64,000 nt of DNA from contig VLTN01000080.1 of NCBI GenBank assembly GCA_008330645.1, positions 62,001 through 126,000 on the forward strand, written 5' to 3'. Below the pieces are notes generated by a model that saw only the letters and a program-made list of their open reading frames with translations, ran no database searches and had not been told where the DNA came from. Shown here piece after piece: positions 49,601 to 61,483 of this stretch; the stretch's first letter is position 1, and every line of letters starts with the position of its first letter. Position numbers and translations under genes: made by a program. This stretch comes from Cafeteria roenbergensis (lineage: Eukaryota; Sar; Bigyra; Bicosoecida; Cafeteriaceae).

Positions 49601-52600
49601 TCTGCCACTCGTCGAACGCCACCTGGACCACTTCGTCGCACTGGCCAGCGTGCTTGGCGCCCCCAAAGCAGACGCGGTACGACGCGATGGAGCCGCAGCC
49701 CGCGCCGCTAACAAGGCAGGCGTCGTGCATGGGCATGGCGGAGGCCGCGACGCCGGCTGCCGTGCTGCCGCGGGAGTCCACAACTGCGAGCCAGAACGGC
49801 ATCCCTGCGTAGAAGGGGGCATGCCTCACTCGGAGGGCAAGCGAAAGGACAGCGGTGCTGTCCAGCGCAGCGGAGCCTGTGCCGCCCACCAGCCGACGGC
49901 CCCAAGTCATGCCGGAGCGGCCAAGCGCGGTGCCGTCCCGCATCGCGGTCTCTAGCAGACCGGTCCAAATCGCGTCGACGGAGGCCTCGGTCGCAGCGGC
50001 AACGTCGGCCGCCGGGGTGTCCGGGTGGACCCGCAGCTTGGACGGCACCGTGCTGGTCCATGCGTGCGTCTCGGGCAGGAAAGACTCGCCGAGGCCCCAC
50101 TTCCTGGCAAGGTAGAGCTCCACATTCACCCGCTCGGGCTCAGTGAGGATGCGGCGGTAGAAGAGAAGCTCCGCCACGTCGCAAGCGCTCGGTGAGTTCG
50201 CGCGGGCTAGGGTTCCGCCCAGGGCGAGCTGTGACGGCGAGGTCAGGCCAGACCGAAGGTTGGCCCTTGGCGAGCCGTCGCGCCACCAGCGAGTGAAGTC
50301 GTTGTCGGCCTGAGCGGTGCAGAGGACCCAGTTGGTCTGGTCGGACCCGAGCGCTTCGCGGTCGCCGATCCAGGTCGTTGCGTGCAGGCCGATCGTCGAG
50401 TAGTAGTGGCAGATGATGTAGCGCTCGAACCGGCCTTGCAGGATTTCGCGGTGCAGGCTGGTGCTGGTGCCAGGCGTGTAGCGGGCCAAGAGAAACACGG
50501 TCATGGGGCGGTCCAGTTGGAGGCTTGCCGTGTCGAACAGCATGGAGTCGTCTGACCCGTCGAACCGCACAACGGGTAAGCCAGCCTGTGCTCTGCTCAC
50601 AAGCTTGGGCTGGCGGGACGTCTCTGGCGCGTAGGCGTCCACGCCGTTTCCAGACGAGTCGAGCCACCGCGGCAGTGCCTCGCCGTTGCGCTGCGGAGAG
50701 GCTGCGTTGGGCATCGCGTCAGCCTTGAGCCACAGAGCAGGGCCGGCCGGGATGCCTTCGCAACGCCGGACGAGGGACAGCCCTGTCATGAACAACCGGC
50801 CCTGCGTCACCATGGCCCCGTTACCGAAGCGGGCCACGACGGTTGTTGGGGCGGCCGACGCTGTGACCTCGATGTCGGCATGAACGAGTTCCCACACGCC
50901 GGTCTCAGCCGGGAAGCCAGCCGAAGGGCGTGACACCCTCCTCGTGGGAAGAGCCTCTCCGGCAGCATCAAAGGCTGCAAGGCCCAGGACGTCAGGACCC
51001 CCGTCAAACTTCACAGCGCCAAAGCCGTCGCTCTCGGCGAGCACCCACGCCGACACGCGGTACTCGACGGAATGTTGCGCACCGGGCCACACCTCGGCGG
51101 CCACAGCGTCGGTGCGGAGACCAACCACGTAATCTACAGCCTGTGCCGTGGTTGACGTTGACGCTGGGCCGAGAACGAGCACGGAGCCAGTGTTCAGCGG
51201 ATCGGCCGGACTCGAGCCGGCAGCCGCACCTGGCAGCGGCCAGGACTCAACCGAGTGCCAACCTGTCGACGCTAGCGGCACTCCAGAGGCTCCGCTTGGC
51301 ACCGCGGTCTGCGGGGCGAGGCCGTCGCGAAAGTCGCCGCCAATGAGCAATGGCGGGCAGCCAAGCGCGTCCCGGCCGTCGAAGCGGATGCGAAGGCCAA
51401 ACTCGCCTGACCGCTTGCTTGCGGGGAGGGTTTGCCAGGTGGCTGCGCTGCTGCCTTGCGCCGACTCCCAGAGCCATGAAGCGCCGTCGTCGTCAGACTC
51501 GAACCCCTCGACGAATTTGTCTGCTCCGCTGACGCACGTGTCTGCAGAACGGAGCGTCTCGCCACCGTAGCAAACAAAGCCGGCCTCTACAGCGCAGGCA
51601 GACGAGCATCCGTCCCCGCTGGCCGCGTTGCCGTCGTCGCAAGTCTCTTGCCCGCCGCGAAAGCCGTCGCCGCACACAACTCTCTCGCCGCGGACACGAA
51701 CACGACAGGCGCGAGGAGGACAGTTGAGCGTCGCCGTTCCGTTGCGCCCGCTGCTGTCACGCACGACTGTGTACAGTCCATCGAAGTCCTGTGGCAAACA
51801 GGGGCTCGCATTGTGGCGGCGGGGGAGGCGGGGGGGGGGGAGTGAGCGTGTGCCAAGCATGACGCAACGCTGACTCACCTGCAGCGCCCCGCGCCGACGA
51901 GCACGCGTCCCAACGTGCCCCTAAGCTGGGATACTCACCTCGTCGAGAGAAAGGCTGAACAACAAGCCGCCGATCGGACCAGAGAGAGATTTGAACACTC
52001 CATCAAGGAGGTCAGCTCGGCTCCTGGCGACCGACCACACCCGCACGTCGTCAACCAAACCTGTCAGCGGCGCGCCGACTTGTGTGCTGCGCCCCACGTA
52101 CGCCTCTGGGCGCTGGTACTGGAGGGGCACGGGCATGGGTCCCTCGGCACGGAGCCGCCCGTCCCAATAGATGGCCGCGAGGCCGCTGGACGCGTTGAAC
52201 ACTGCTGCCAGGTGCATCCAACGATTCTGCGAACGACGCGAGCGCTCGCCGGGCGAATTGGGGGGATCAAGGTGGGCAAGCGAGGGTTCCACATCGGACA
52301 GCGGGCGGGAGGGGCAGGGCCACCCTTGGACTTGATGACCGGACAAATGCCAGGGCGCGCGGGGCAGCTGGCAGCCCATGAGCTCGCGGCCCTGTGGCTG
52401 GGAGCCATCATTCTGCAGCGACACAATTTGGCCAGCGCCGCATCCCGCCCGCTGTGCTGCTCGCTTGACCGAGCGCCGGGGGCCGTCCTGCCCTCGTGCT
52501 CTCTGGTAGGTCGGTTGGTGGGCGATGGCCGGCTTGCCTGCGCCATGCGCCCGCCCAAGGCCGCCCCTCTCTGGCAACGGCACTGACGACTGCCTGGCGC

Positions 52601-53037
52601 TGAGCGCAACCACGTGCGCGTGCTCCACGGAATCGGCAATAGCTCGGCTGGGACCCGAGTTCGGGGGGGCTGCTTGCCCATAGCAGGTGGCTGCTCACCT
52701 TTGCAAACGCCTCCGTCGTCCGCAGCACGCCGCGCTGCTCGGCCAGGGGTCGGTTGTCGACTACGAGCTCGGCTTTGCCTCCGTCCCGAAGTTGCAATGC
52801 AACTCTTGGGTGAAAGAAGCCTCCCCCGAAGTCCAGGACTGTCGAGTCCGAGGAGTCCACCACGAAGAGCCATGCCTCGAGCGTGAAGCCGCTGGCCCCG
52901 AACGTAGCGGGGGCGAGCGCCAAATGGTCGCCATCCTTGAGAAACACGGCCCCGTTCTGCTGGCCAAACGCGAACGGGAGCGCGGCGGCCCAGACAGCGA
53001 CCGGAATCAGCCACAAGCGAAAGCACCGTGGCACCAT
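31641..53037 (-). CDS. Giant multi-pass surface receptor: LamG, lectin, cadherin and IPT/TIG domains
   Basis: Seven exons: 53037-52699, 52226-51939, 51788-34396 (17.4 kb), 34244-34142, 33997-33908, 33787-33514 and 33352-31641. All have GT-AG introns with matching phases, giving 6,732 residues. Order: signal peptide (MVPRC...FAFGQQ); LamG-like fold (~30-205); DUF4215-type Cys-rich repeat (~243-293, CDDGN...GDGC); further LamG-like segments; C-type lectin-like (~1430-1600); discoidin-like (~1670-1780); three related ~120-residue modules (~2390-2770); about 10 cadherin repeats (~2820-4100, with VPEN, DFE and NDxP motifs) with a PAN-like insert; about 13 IPT/TIG domains (~4100-5800, GxNFGP motifs); a Cys-rich juxtamembrane segment (~5900-6010); about 8 hydrophobic helices (~6012-6420); and a basic Ala/Lys-rich tail with a likely coiled coil. 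The membrane part resembles the multi-pass end of other large protist surface proteins. Likely an adhesion or sensing receptor; ligand unknown. Confidence 0.85.
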
Positions 53038-53319
53038 GGCGTGCCAGGCCCACCAGCGCTCTTCGCCTCAGCGGAGCGGCGGCGGTGCCACAGATAAAGG
53101 CGGCTGTGCACCTGATGAGCGATCACCTGCAGCGCAGAGCAATCACGAGCCTGCGCGAGCGGGATGTCAGCGCTGGCGACGGCCACAGCAACAAAAAGAC
53201 TCAGGATCACTCAGCCTTGACCATGCGTCGCTACAGTTCCTGATGGTCGGCGAACGCCCGCCACCGGATCCGATTCGTGATGGACGAAGGACGCAACAAA
53301 GCCAAGTCGAGCGAAAAGC

Positions 53320-53324
53320 AAAAA
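53320..53324 (-). terminator. Pol III T5 terminator of the first tRNA-Thr
   Basis: Five T residues on the minus strand, four bases past the discriminator base of the tRNA at 53329-53400. Confidence 0.75.
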
Positions 53325-53328
53325 GGCG

Positions 53329-53400
53329 TGCCTCAACCAGGGATCGAACCTGAGACCTCGACATTACTAGTGTCGCGCTCTACCACTGAGCTATTAAGGC
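53329..53400 (-). tRNA. tRNA-Thr(AGU), copy 1
   Basis: A 72-nt cloverleaf read by eye. Acceptor GCCTTAA pairs with TTGAGGC (one G-T), discriminator A. The D arm holds the A box (TAGCTCAGTGG). Anticodon stem CGACA/TGTCG encloses loop CTAGTAA, so the anticodon is AGT (threonine, ACN). The T arm holds the B box (GGTTCGATCCC). There is no intron and no encoded CCA. It is identical to the two copies at 53604 and 61716 and shares short flanks with the latter. Confidence 0.93.
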
Positions 53401-53603
53401 TGGCACGGATTGGCCTCACGGATTTTGGCATTCAGAATAAAGCTCTGAATGCATGCGACCCGGAACCGGACACAGCTTGATGCAGAGCGCGTTGATGGCA
53501 GCAATCAACGCCACAACAAGACTCCGGTGGGGTGCATCACGCTAGGTAGCGCTGTCTCTATATTTTTATCTGCCAAATCCGACCCTTGCGCCGTGTGCAA
53601 CTC

Positions 53604-53675
53604 GCCTTAATAGCTCAGTGGTAGAGCGCGACACTAGTAATGTCGAGGTCTCAGGTTCGATCCCTGGTTGAGGCA
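53604..53675 (+). tRNA. tRNA-Thr(AGU), copy 2
   Basis: Same 72 bases as copy 1 but in the opposite orientation, 203 bp away. A T/A-rich element (tctatatttttatc, about 53556-53570) lies 34-48 bp upstream, where TATA-like elements assist some Pol III genes. Flanks differ from those of the other two copies. Confidence 0.93.
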
Positions 53676-54212
53676 CGCTTATTTTTTCTCTCTAAAAAGC
53701 AACATGGCCCCGACTGCAGCGTTGTTTGATGCCTGCTCTTGTTTCCAGGACGGTTCCCAGTGCGAGAGCGAGAGGTGCGGTTGATGTGTTTCGCAAGACC
53801 CCACCCGACCAATGCAGCCTGGAAGCCACAGCCAGATTACACTGAAATTGCCCTGACCAGCTGACAATGGCGTTTTGGCGCGCCAGACGCGATCTTGTTT
53901 CCCGTTTCGCGCTGCTCTTTCGCAATCGCACGCAGAAAAAGAAAGCTCGACGCGGACCAACTAGTGCAACCACTATACCCAAAGCAGCGAGGTTATTTGC
54001 CACTTCAATTGAGGGAGACAGTTTAATTTCGATGCCGAGGCGAAGCGTCTTGACAGCATGGACTTCGTGGTGGAAAAGAAGGGCAAAAATAGTCCACAGC
54101 GAACGCCCCAAACACGACTGATGCAGATCAGGGTGCAGTGATTCTGATTTTGCGTGGAAAACCTTGACGCAGCTGGAAAAGCGGACTCGAGTGACGAAGA
54201 GAGCGGCAGCCG
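53676..54212. other. Unique spacer left of the seven-copy array
   Basis: Less GC-rich than the array. It contains an 84-codon plus-strand open frame (53867-54121) with no recognisable motif, which I do not call a gene. I looked for U1, U2, U4, U5 and U6 signatures on both strands and saw none. It joins the array abruptly at about 54213. Confidence 0.55.
53682..53687 (+). terminator. Pol III T6 terminator of the second tRNA-Thr
   Basis: Six T residues beginning seven bases after the discriminator base. Confidence 0.75.
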
Positions 54213-54631
54213 GGGGGCGGCGGGGGAACGCCTGCGGGGCGCGCGCCACACTCCCCGGAGTCGCACAGGGCGCGCTGCGGCTCCGACTGCGCGTGGCGCC
54301 GGCTCTCCCGGGGGCGGATCCGCGCGGCGGCCGCTCCGGGGCGCCCGGACGAGCCCGCCGCTCTCGCGCGAGGTCTCGTGGAGCGCGCGGCTGGTTCCCC
54401 GAGCGCGTGGTGCGTGTGGCGCCGCGCGAGAGAGGGCACGCCGGCGGACCCGTGCAGGCTGTGCATGCGCATTCGTCAACATCCAATCCACGCACAGTCG
54501 TCTACGGACAGCGCCGGCACACGCGCGGCGCACGTGCGGGCGTTCGCCGCCCCCGCAGCGCGACCTCGCGGCGCAAGACCGCCCCAGGCGGCCCCGCCAG
54601 CGCCGGCGCGTGCGGGAGTTGCAGTCGGGGC

Positions 54632-55088
54632 TCAGGCATCGGTCTTGCCCTTGGCGCCCTTGGCGCCCTTGGCACCGCCCTTGGCGGCGGCGGGCTTGCT
54701 GCGGACGGCCGACCAGGGGCGCATCGGGGGCGGGGAGGGGCGGTGAGGCGGGTCGCACGAGCGCGCCGCGAGCGCCCGCCCGGGCCGTGCGACCGAGGGC
54801 CGTCGAGCCGGAGGATTCCGACGCATCGCAAGACTCACGCCTTAGCGCCAGCGGCGCCGGCCTTGGCACCAGCCTTGGGGGCAGCGTCCTCTGCGGTGCG
54901 TCGGGCAGAGGGGCAGGCGCGCGCACACACACGGCAGAGGCGAGGGTCAACAAGTGTCCGCGGTCCCGAGCACGGGCGCGAATACGTGGCCGGTTCGATT
55001 GCGCCCGCGGCGCAGCGGCGCGAGAGCGGGGAGCGGCGCGCAGACGGCCCGGCGGCGGCGCGGCCCGACACTCACTCTTGCCGGGCAT
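54632..55088 (-). CDS. Small Lys/Ala/Gly-rich basic protein, array copy 1
   Basis: Three exons. Exon 1 is 55088-55076 (13 nt, phase 1, ends AAGA|GTGAGT), exon 2 is 54890-54839 (52 nt, between ACCGCAG and GTGAGT), and exon 3 is 54698-54632 (67 nt, after GTCCGCAG, ending GCC TGA). Introns are 185 and 140 nt. Phases match and the spliced product is 43 residues: MPGKKDAAPKAGAK, an AGAAGAK linker, then AKPAAAKGGAKGAKGAKGKTDA-type sequence. It has 11 Lys and 2 Asp and no hydrophobic residue larger than the initiator Met. The composition resembles histone H1 tails or the N-terminal arm of basic ribosomal proteins, but no folded domain is present. Role inferred: nucleic-acid binding or charge neutralisation. 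This copy alone has Ala at residue 37 and two extra bases in intron 1. Confidence 0.65.
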
Positions 55089-55698
55089 GTCTGGGGGAGT
55101 CTCGAGCTTGAGAGAGGGGAGTGCGCTCCGGGGGGGCGGCGGGGAGCAGCGGACGGTCGCTCTGCCGCGCGCGCGATCGACGGCGCTTCACTCCCCCCGA
55201 GGGGACCACGCGGCGGGCTCTGCCGTGAGGATGCGGTCGGTCCCGCGCGGAGGGGCGCGGGGAGCGTGCGGGCGTGCGGGCGGGCGGCGAGGGGACGCCT
55301 GCGGGGCGCGCGCCACACTCCCCGGAGTCGCACAGGGCGCGCTGCGGCGCCGACTGCGCGTGGCGCCGGCTCTCCCGGGGGCGGATCCGCGCGGCGGCCG
55401 CTCCGGGGCGCCCGGACGAGCCCGCCGCTCTCGCGCGAGGTCTCGTGGAGCGCGCGGCTGGTTCCCCGAGCGCGTGGTGCGTGTGGCGCCGCGCGAGAGA
55501 GGGCACGCCGGCGGACCCGTGCAGGCTGTGCATGCGCATTCGTCAACATCCAATCCACGCACAGTCGTCTACGGACAGCGCCGGCACACGCGCGGCGCAC
55601 GTGCGGGCGTTCGCCGCCCCCGCAGCGCGACCTCGCGGCGCAAGACCGCCCCAGGCGGCCCCGCCAGCGCCGGCGCGTGCGGGAGTTGCAGTCAGGGC

Positions 55699-56153
55699 TC
55701 AGGCATCGGTCTTGCCCTTGCCGCCCTTGGCGCCCTTGGCACCGCCCTTGGCGGCGGCGGGCTTGCTGCGGACGGCCGACCAGGGGCGCATCGGGGGCGG
55801 GGAGGGGCGGTGAGGCGGGTCGCACGAGCGCGCCGCGAGCGCCCGCCCGGGCCGTGCGACCGAGGGCCGTCGAGCCGGAGGATTCCGACGCATCGCAAGA
55901 CTCACGCCTTAGCGCCAGCGGCGCCGGCCTTGGCACCAGCCTTGGGGGCAGCGTCCTCTGCGGGGCGTCGGGCAGAGGGGCAGGCGCGCACACACACGGC
56001 AGAGGCGAGGGTCAACAAGTGTCCGCGGTCCCGAGCACGGGCGCGAATACGTGGCCGGTTCGATTGCGCCCGCGGCGCAGCGGCGCGAGAGCGGGGAGCG
56101 GCGCGCAGACGGCCCGGCGGCGGCGCGGCCCGACACTCACTCTTGCCGGGCAT
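55699..56153 (-). CDS. Small Lys/Ala/Gly-rich basic protein, array copy 2
   Basis: Exons 56153-56141, 55957-55906 and 55765-55699; 43 residues with the consensus ending GAKGGKGKTDA. All four splice sites are intact. The acceptor before exon 2 reads CCCCGCAG rather than the ACCGCAG of copy 1. Confidence 0.65.
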
Positions 56154-56764
56154 GTTTGGGGGAGTCTCGAGCTTGAGAGAGGGGAGTGCGCTCCGGGGGG
56201 GCGGCGGGGAGCAGCGGACGGTCGCTCTGCCGCGCGCGCGATCGACGGCGCTTCACTCCCCCCGAGGGGACCACGCGGCGGGCTCTGCTGTGGGGATGCG
56301 GTCGGCCCCGCGCGGAGGGGCGCGGGGAGCGTGCGGGCGTGCGGGCGGGCGGCGGGGGGACGCCTGCGGGGCGCGCGCCACACTCCCCGGAGTCGCACAG
56401 GGCGCGCTGCGGCTCCGACTGCGCGTGGCGCCGGCTCTCCCCAAGCGCGGATCCGCGTGGCGGCCGCTCCGGGGCGCCCGGACGAGCCCGCCGCTCTCGC
56501 GCGAGGTCTCGTGGAGCGCGCGGCTGGTTCCCCGAGCGCGTGGTGCGTGTGGCGCCGCGCGAGAGAGGGCACGCCGGCGGACCCGTGCAGGCTGTGCATG
56601 CGCATTCGTCAACATCCAATCCACGCACAGTCGTCTACGGACAGCGCCGGCACACGCGCGGCGCACGTGCGGGCGTTCGCCGCCCCCGCAGCGCGACCTC
56701 GCGGCGCAAGACCGCCCCAGGCGGCCCCGCCAGCGCCGGCGCGTGCGGGAGTTGCAGTCGGGGC

Positions 56765-57219
56765 TCAGGCATCGGTCTTGCCCTTGCCGCCCTTGGCGCC
56801 CTTGGCACCGCCCTTGGCGGCGGCGGGCTTGCTGCGGACGGCCGACCAGGGGCGCATCGGGGGCGGGGAGGGGCGGTGAGGCGGGTCGCACGAGCGCGCC
56901 GCGAGCGCCGGCCCGGGCCGTGCGACCGAGGGCCGTCGAGCCGGAGGATTCCGACGCATCGCAAGACTCACGCCTTAGCGCCAGCGGCGCCGGCCTTGGC
57001 ACCAGCCTTGGGGGCAGCGTCCTCTGCGGTGCGTCGGGCAGAGGGGCAGGCGCGCACACACACGGCAGAGGCGAGGGTCAACAAGTGTCCGCGGTCCCGA
57101 GCACGGGCGCGAATACGTGGCCGGTTCGATTGCGCCCGCGGCGCAGCGGCGCGAGAGCGGGGAGCGGCGCGCAGACGGCCCGGCGGCGGCGCGGCCCGAC
57201 ACTCACTCTTGCCGGGCAT
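56765..57219 (-). CDS. Small Lys/Ala/Gly-rich basic protein, array copy 3
   Basis: Exons 57219-57207, 57023-56972 and 56831-56765; consensus 43 residues. Intron 2 carries a private G/C change near 56910. Splice sites are conserved. Confidence 0.65.
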
Positions 57220-57830
57220 GTTTGGGGGAGTCTCGAGCTTGAGAGAGGGGAGTGCGCTCCGGGGGGGCGGCGGGGAGCAGCGGACGGTCGCTCTGCCGCG
57301 CGCGCGATCGACGGCGCTTCACTCCCCCCGAGGGGACCACGCGGCGGGCTCTGCCGTGAGGATGCGGTCGGCCCCGCGCGGAGGGGCGCGGGGAGCGTGC
57401 GGGCGTGCGGGCGGGCGGCGAGGGGACGCCTGCGGGGCGCGCGCCACACTCCCCGGCGTCGCACAGGGCGCGCTGCGGCGCCGACTGCGCGTGGCGCCGG
57501 CTCTCCCCAAGCGCGGATCCGCGCGGCGGCCGCTCCGGGGCGCCCGGACGAGCCCGCCGCTCTCGCGCGAGGTCTCGTGGAGCGCGCGGCTGGTTCCCCG
57601 AGCGCGTGGTGCGTGTGGCGCCGCGCGAGAGAGGGCACGCCGGCGGACCCGTGCAGGCTGTGCATGCGCATTCGTCAACATCCAATCCACGCACAGTCGT
57701 CTACGGACAGCGCCGGCACACGCGCGGCGCACGTGCGGGCGTTCGCCGCCCCCGCAGCGCGACCTCGCGGCGCAAGACCGCCCCAGGCGGCCCCGCCAGC
57801 GCCGGCGCGTGCGGGAGTTGCAGTCGGGGC

Positions 57831-58276
57831 TCAGGCATCGGTCTTGCCCTTGCCGCCCTTGGCACCGCCCTTGGCGGCGGCGGGCTTGCTGCGGACGGCC
57901 GACCAGGGGCGCATCGGGGGCGGGGAGGGGCGGTGAGGCGGGTCGCACGAGCGCGCCGCGAGCGCCCGCCCGGGCCGTGCGACCGAGGGCCGTCGAGCCG
58001 GAGGATTCCGACGCATCGCAAGACTCACGCCTTAGCGCCAGCGGCGCCGGCCTTGGCACCAGCCTTGGGGGCAGCGTCCTCTGCGGTGCGTCGGGCAGAG
58101 GGGCAGGCGCGCACACACACGGCAGAGGCGAGGGTCAACAAGTGTCCGCGGTCCCGAGCACGGGCGCGAATACGTGGCCGGTTCGATTGCGCCCGCGGCG
58201 CAGCGGCGCGAGAGCGGGGAGCGGCGCGCAGACGGCCCGGCGGCGGCGCGGCCCGACACTCACTCTTGCCGGGCAT
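57831..58276 (-). CDS. Small Lys/Ala/Gly-rich basic protein, array copy 4 (shorter)
   Basis: Exons 58276-58264, 58080-58029 and 57888-57831. Nine bases are missing in exon 3, removing one Lys-Gly-Ala triplet in frame and giving 40 residues. An in-frame loss that spares the rest is what one expects of a translated gene, though a single event is weak evidence. Confidence 0.65.
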
Positions 58277-58886
58277 GTTTGGGGGAGTCTCGAGCTTGAG
58301 AGAGGGGAGTGCGCTCCGGGGGGGCGGCGGGGAGCAGCGGACGGTCGCTCTGCCGCGCGCGCGATCGACGGCGCTTCACTCCCCCCGAGGGGACCACGCG
58401 GCGGGCTCTGCCGTGAGGATGCGGTCGGTCCCGCGCGGAGGGGCGCGGGGAGCGTGCGGGCGTGCGGGCGGGCGGCGAGGGGACGCCTGCGGGGCGCGCG
58501 CCACACTCCCCGGAGTCGCACAGGGCGCGCTGCGGCGCCGACTGCGCGTGGCGCCGGCTCTCCCGGGGGCGGATCCGCGCGGCGGCCGCTCCGGGGCGCC
58601 CGGACGAGCCCGCCGCTCTCGCGCGAGGTCTCGTGGAGCGCGCGGCTGGTTCCCCGAGCGCGTGGTGCGTGTGGCGCCGCGCGAGAGAGGGCACGCCGGC
58701 GGACCCGTGCAGGCTGTGCATGCGCATTCGTCAACATCCAATCCACGCACAGTCGTCTACGGACAGCGCCGGCACACGCGCGGCGCACGTGCGGGCGTTC
58801 GCCGCCCCCGCAGCGCGACCTCGCGGCGCAAGACCGCCCCAGGCGGCCCCGCCAGCGCCGGCGCGTGCGGGAGTTGCAGTCAGGGC

Positions 58887-59341
58887 TCAGGCATCGGTCT
58901 TGCCCTTGCCGCCCTTGGCGCCCTTGGCACCGCCCTTGGCGGCGGCGGGCTTGCTGCGGACGGCCGACCAGGGGCGCATCGGGGGCGGGGAGGGGCGGTG
59001 AGGCGGGTCGCACGAGCGCGCCGCGAGCGCCCGCCCGGGCCGTGCGACCGAGGGCCGTCGAGCCGGAGGATTCCGACGCATCGCAAGACTCACGCCTTAG
59101 CGCCAGCGGCGCCGGCCTTGGCACCAGCCTTGGGGGCAGCGTCCTCTGCGGGGCGTCGGGCAGAGGGGCAGGCGCGCACACACACGGCAGAGGCGAGGGT
59201 CAACAAGTGTCCGCGGTCCCGAGCACGGGGGCGAATACGTGGCCGGCCCGATTGCGCCCGCGGCGCAGCGGCGCGAGAGCGGGGAGCGGCGCGCAGACGG
59301 CCCGGCGGCGGCGCGGCCCGACACTCACTCTTGCCGGGCAT
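58887..59341 (-). CDS. Small Lys/Ala/Gly-rich basic protein, array copy 5
   Basis: Exons 59341-59329, 59145-59094 and 58953-58887; consensus 43 residues. Intron 1 has the gggggcgaatacgtggccggccc variant shared with copies 6 and 7, so these three form a subgroup. Confidence 0.65.
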
Positions 59342-59952
59342 GTTTGGGGGAGTCTCGAGCTTGAGAGAGGGGAGTGCGCTCCGGGGGGGCGGCGGGGAGC
59401 AGCGGACGGTCGCTCTGCCGCGCGCGCGATCGACGGCGCTTCACTCCCCCCGAGGGGACCACGCGGCGGGCTCTGCTGTGGGGATGCGGTCGGCCCCGCG
59501 CGGAGGGGCGCGCGGAGCGTGCGGGCGTGCGGGCGGGCGGCGGGGGAACGCCTGCGGGGCGCGCGCCACACTCCCCGGCGTCGCACAGGGCGCGCTGCGG
59601 CTCCGACTGCGCGTGGCGCCGGCTCTCCCCAAGCGCGGATCCGCGTGGCGGCCGCTCCGGGGCGCCCGGACGAGCCCGCCGCTCTCGCGCGAGGTCTCGT
59701 GGGGCGCGCAGTTGGTTCCCCGAGCGCGTGGTGCGTGTGGCGCCGCGCGAGAGAGGGCACGCCGGCGGACCCGTGCAGGCTGTGCATGCGCATTCGTCAA
59801 CATCCAATCCACGCACAGTCGTCTACGGACAGCGCCGGCACACGCGCGGCGCACGTGCGGGCGTTCGCCGCCCCCGCAGCGCGACCTCGCGGCGCAAGAC
59901 CGCCCCAGGCGGCCCCGCCAGCGCCGGCGCGTGCGGGAGTTGCAGTCGGGGC

Positions 59953-60412
59953 TCAGGCATCGGTCTTGCCCTTGCCGCCCTTGGCGCCCTTGGCACCGCC
60001 CTTGGCGGCGGCGGGCTTGCTGCGGACGGCCGACCAGGGGCGCATCGGGGGCGGGGCGGGGCGGGGCGGTGAGGCGGGTCGCACGAGCGCGCCGCGAGCG
60101 CCCGCCCGGGCCGTGCGACCGAGGGCCGTCGAGCCGGAGGATTCCGACGCATCGCAAGACTCACGCCTTAGCGCCAGCGGCGCCGGCCTTGGCACCAGCC
60201 TTGGGGGCAGCGTCCTCTGCGGGGCGTCGGGCAGAGGGGCAGGCGCGCACACACACGGCAGAGGCGAGGGTCAACAAGTGTCCGCGGTCCCGAGCACGGG
60301 GGCGAATACGTGGCCGGCCCGATTGCGCCCGCGGCGCAGCGGCGCGAGAGCGGGGAGCGGCGCGCAGACGGCCCGGCGGCGGCGCGGCCCGACACTCACT
60401 CTTGCCGGGCAT
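59953..60412 (-). CDS. Small Lys/Ala/Gly-rich basic protein, array copy 6
   Basis: Exons 60412-60400, 60216-60165 and 60019-59953; consensus 43 residues. Intron 2 is five bases longer than in copies 1-5 through an expanded ggggcgg run. Confidence 0.65.
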
Positions 60413-61023
60413 GTCTGGGGGAGTCTCGAGCTTGAGAGAGGGGAGTGCGCTCCGGGGGGGCGGCGGGGAGCAGCGGACGGTCGCTCTGCCGCGCGCGCGA
60501 TCGACGGCGCTTCACTCCCCCCGAGGGGACCACGCGGCGGGCTCTGCTGTGGGGATGCGGTCGGCCCCGCGCGGAGGGGCGCGGCGAGCGTGCGGGCGTG
60601 CAGGCGGGCGGCGGGGGGACGCCTGCGGGGCGCGCGCCACACTCCCCGGAGTCGCACAGGGCGCGCTGCGGCTCCGACTGCGCGTGGCGCCGGCTCTCCC
60701 CAAGCGCGGATCCGCGTGGCGGCCGCTCCGGGGCGCCCGGACGAGCCCGCCGCTCTCGCGCGAGGTCTCGTGGGGCGCGCAGTTGGTTCCCCGAGCGCGT
60801 GGTGCGTGTGGCGCCGCGCGAGAGAGGGCACGCCGGCGGACCCGTGCAGGCTGTGCATGCGCATTCGTCAACATCCAATCCACGCACAGTCGTCTACGGA
60901 CAGCGCCGGCACACGCGCGGCGCACGTGCGGGCGTTCGCCGCCCCCGCAGCGCGACCTCGCGGCGCAAGACCGCCCCAGGCGGCCCCGCCAGCGCCGGCG
61001 CGTGCGGGAGTTGCAGTCGGGGC

Positions 61024-61483
61024 TCAGGCATCGGTCTTGCCCTTGCCGCCCTTGGCGCCCTTGGCACCGCCCTTGGCGGCGGCGGGCTTGCTGCGGACGG
61101 CCGACCAGGGGCGCATCGGGGGCGGGGCGGGGCGGGGCGGTGAGGCGGGTCGCACGAGCGCGCCGCGAGCGCCCGCCCGGGCCGTGCGACCGAGGGCCGT
61201 CGAGCCGGAGGATTCCGACGCATCGCAAGACTCACGCCTTAGCGCCAGCGGCGCCGGCCTTGGCACCAGCCTTGGGGGCAGCGTCCTCTGCGGGGCGTCG
61301 GGCAGAGGGGCAGGCGCGCACACACACGGCAGAGGCGAGGGTCAACAAGTGTCCGCGGTCCCGAGCACGGGGGCGAATACGTGGCCGGCCCGATTGCGCC
61401 CGCGGCGCAGCGGCGCGAGAGCGGGGAGCGGCGCGCAGACGGCCCGGCGGCGGCGCGGCCCGACACTCACTCTTGCCGGGCAT
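61024..61483 (-). CDS. Small Lys/Ala/Gly-rich basic protein, array copy 7
   Basis: Exons 61483-61471, 61287-61236 and 61090-61024; consensus 43 residues. It shares the longer intron 2 with copy 6. Its upstream region ends abruptly at about 61680, close to the third tRNA, so it has only about 200 bp of array sequence as promoter, whereas inner copies have about 610 bp. Confidence 0.65.

Noticed and set aside
53867-54121. An 84-codon plus-strand open frame in the spacer left of the array
   Set aside because: No motif, no upstream signal, and ordinary length for chance in this DNA; kept only as part of the spacer entry.
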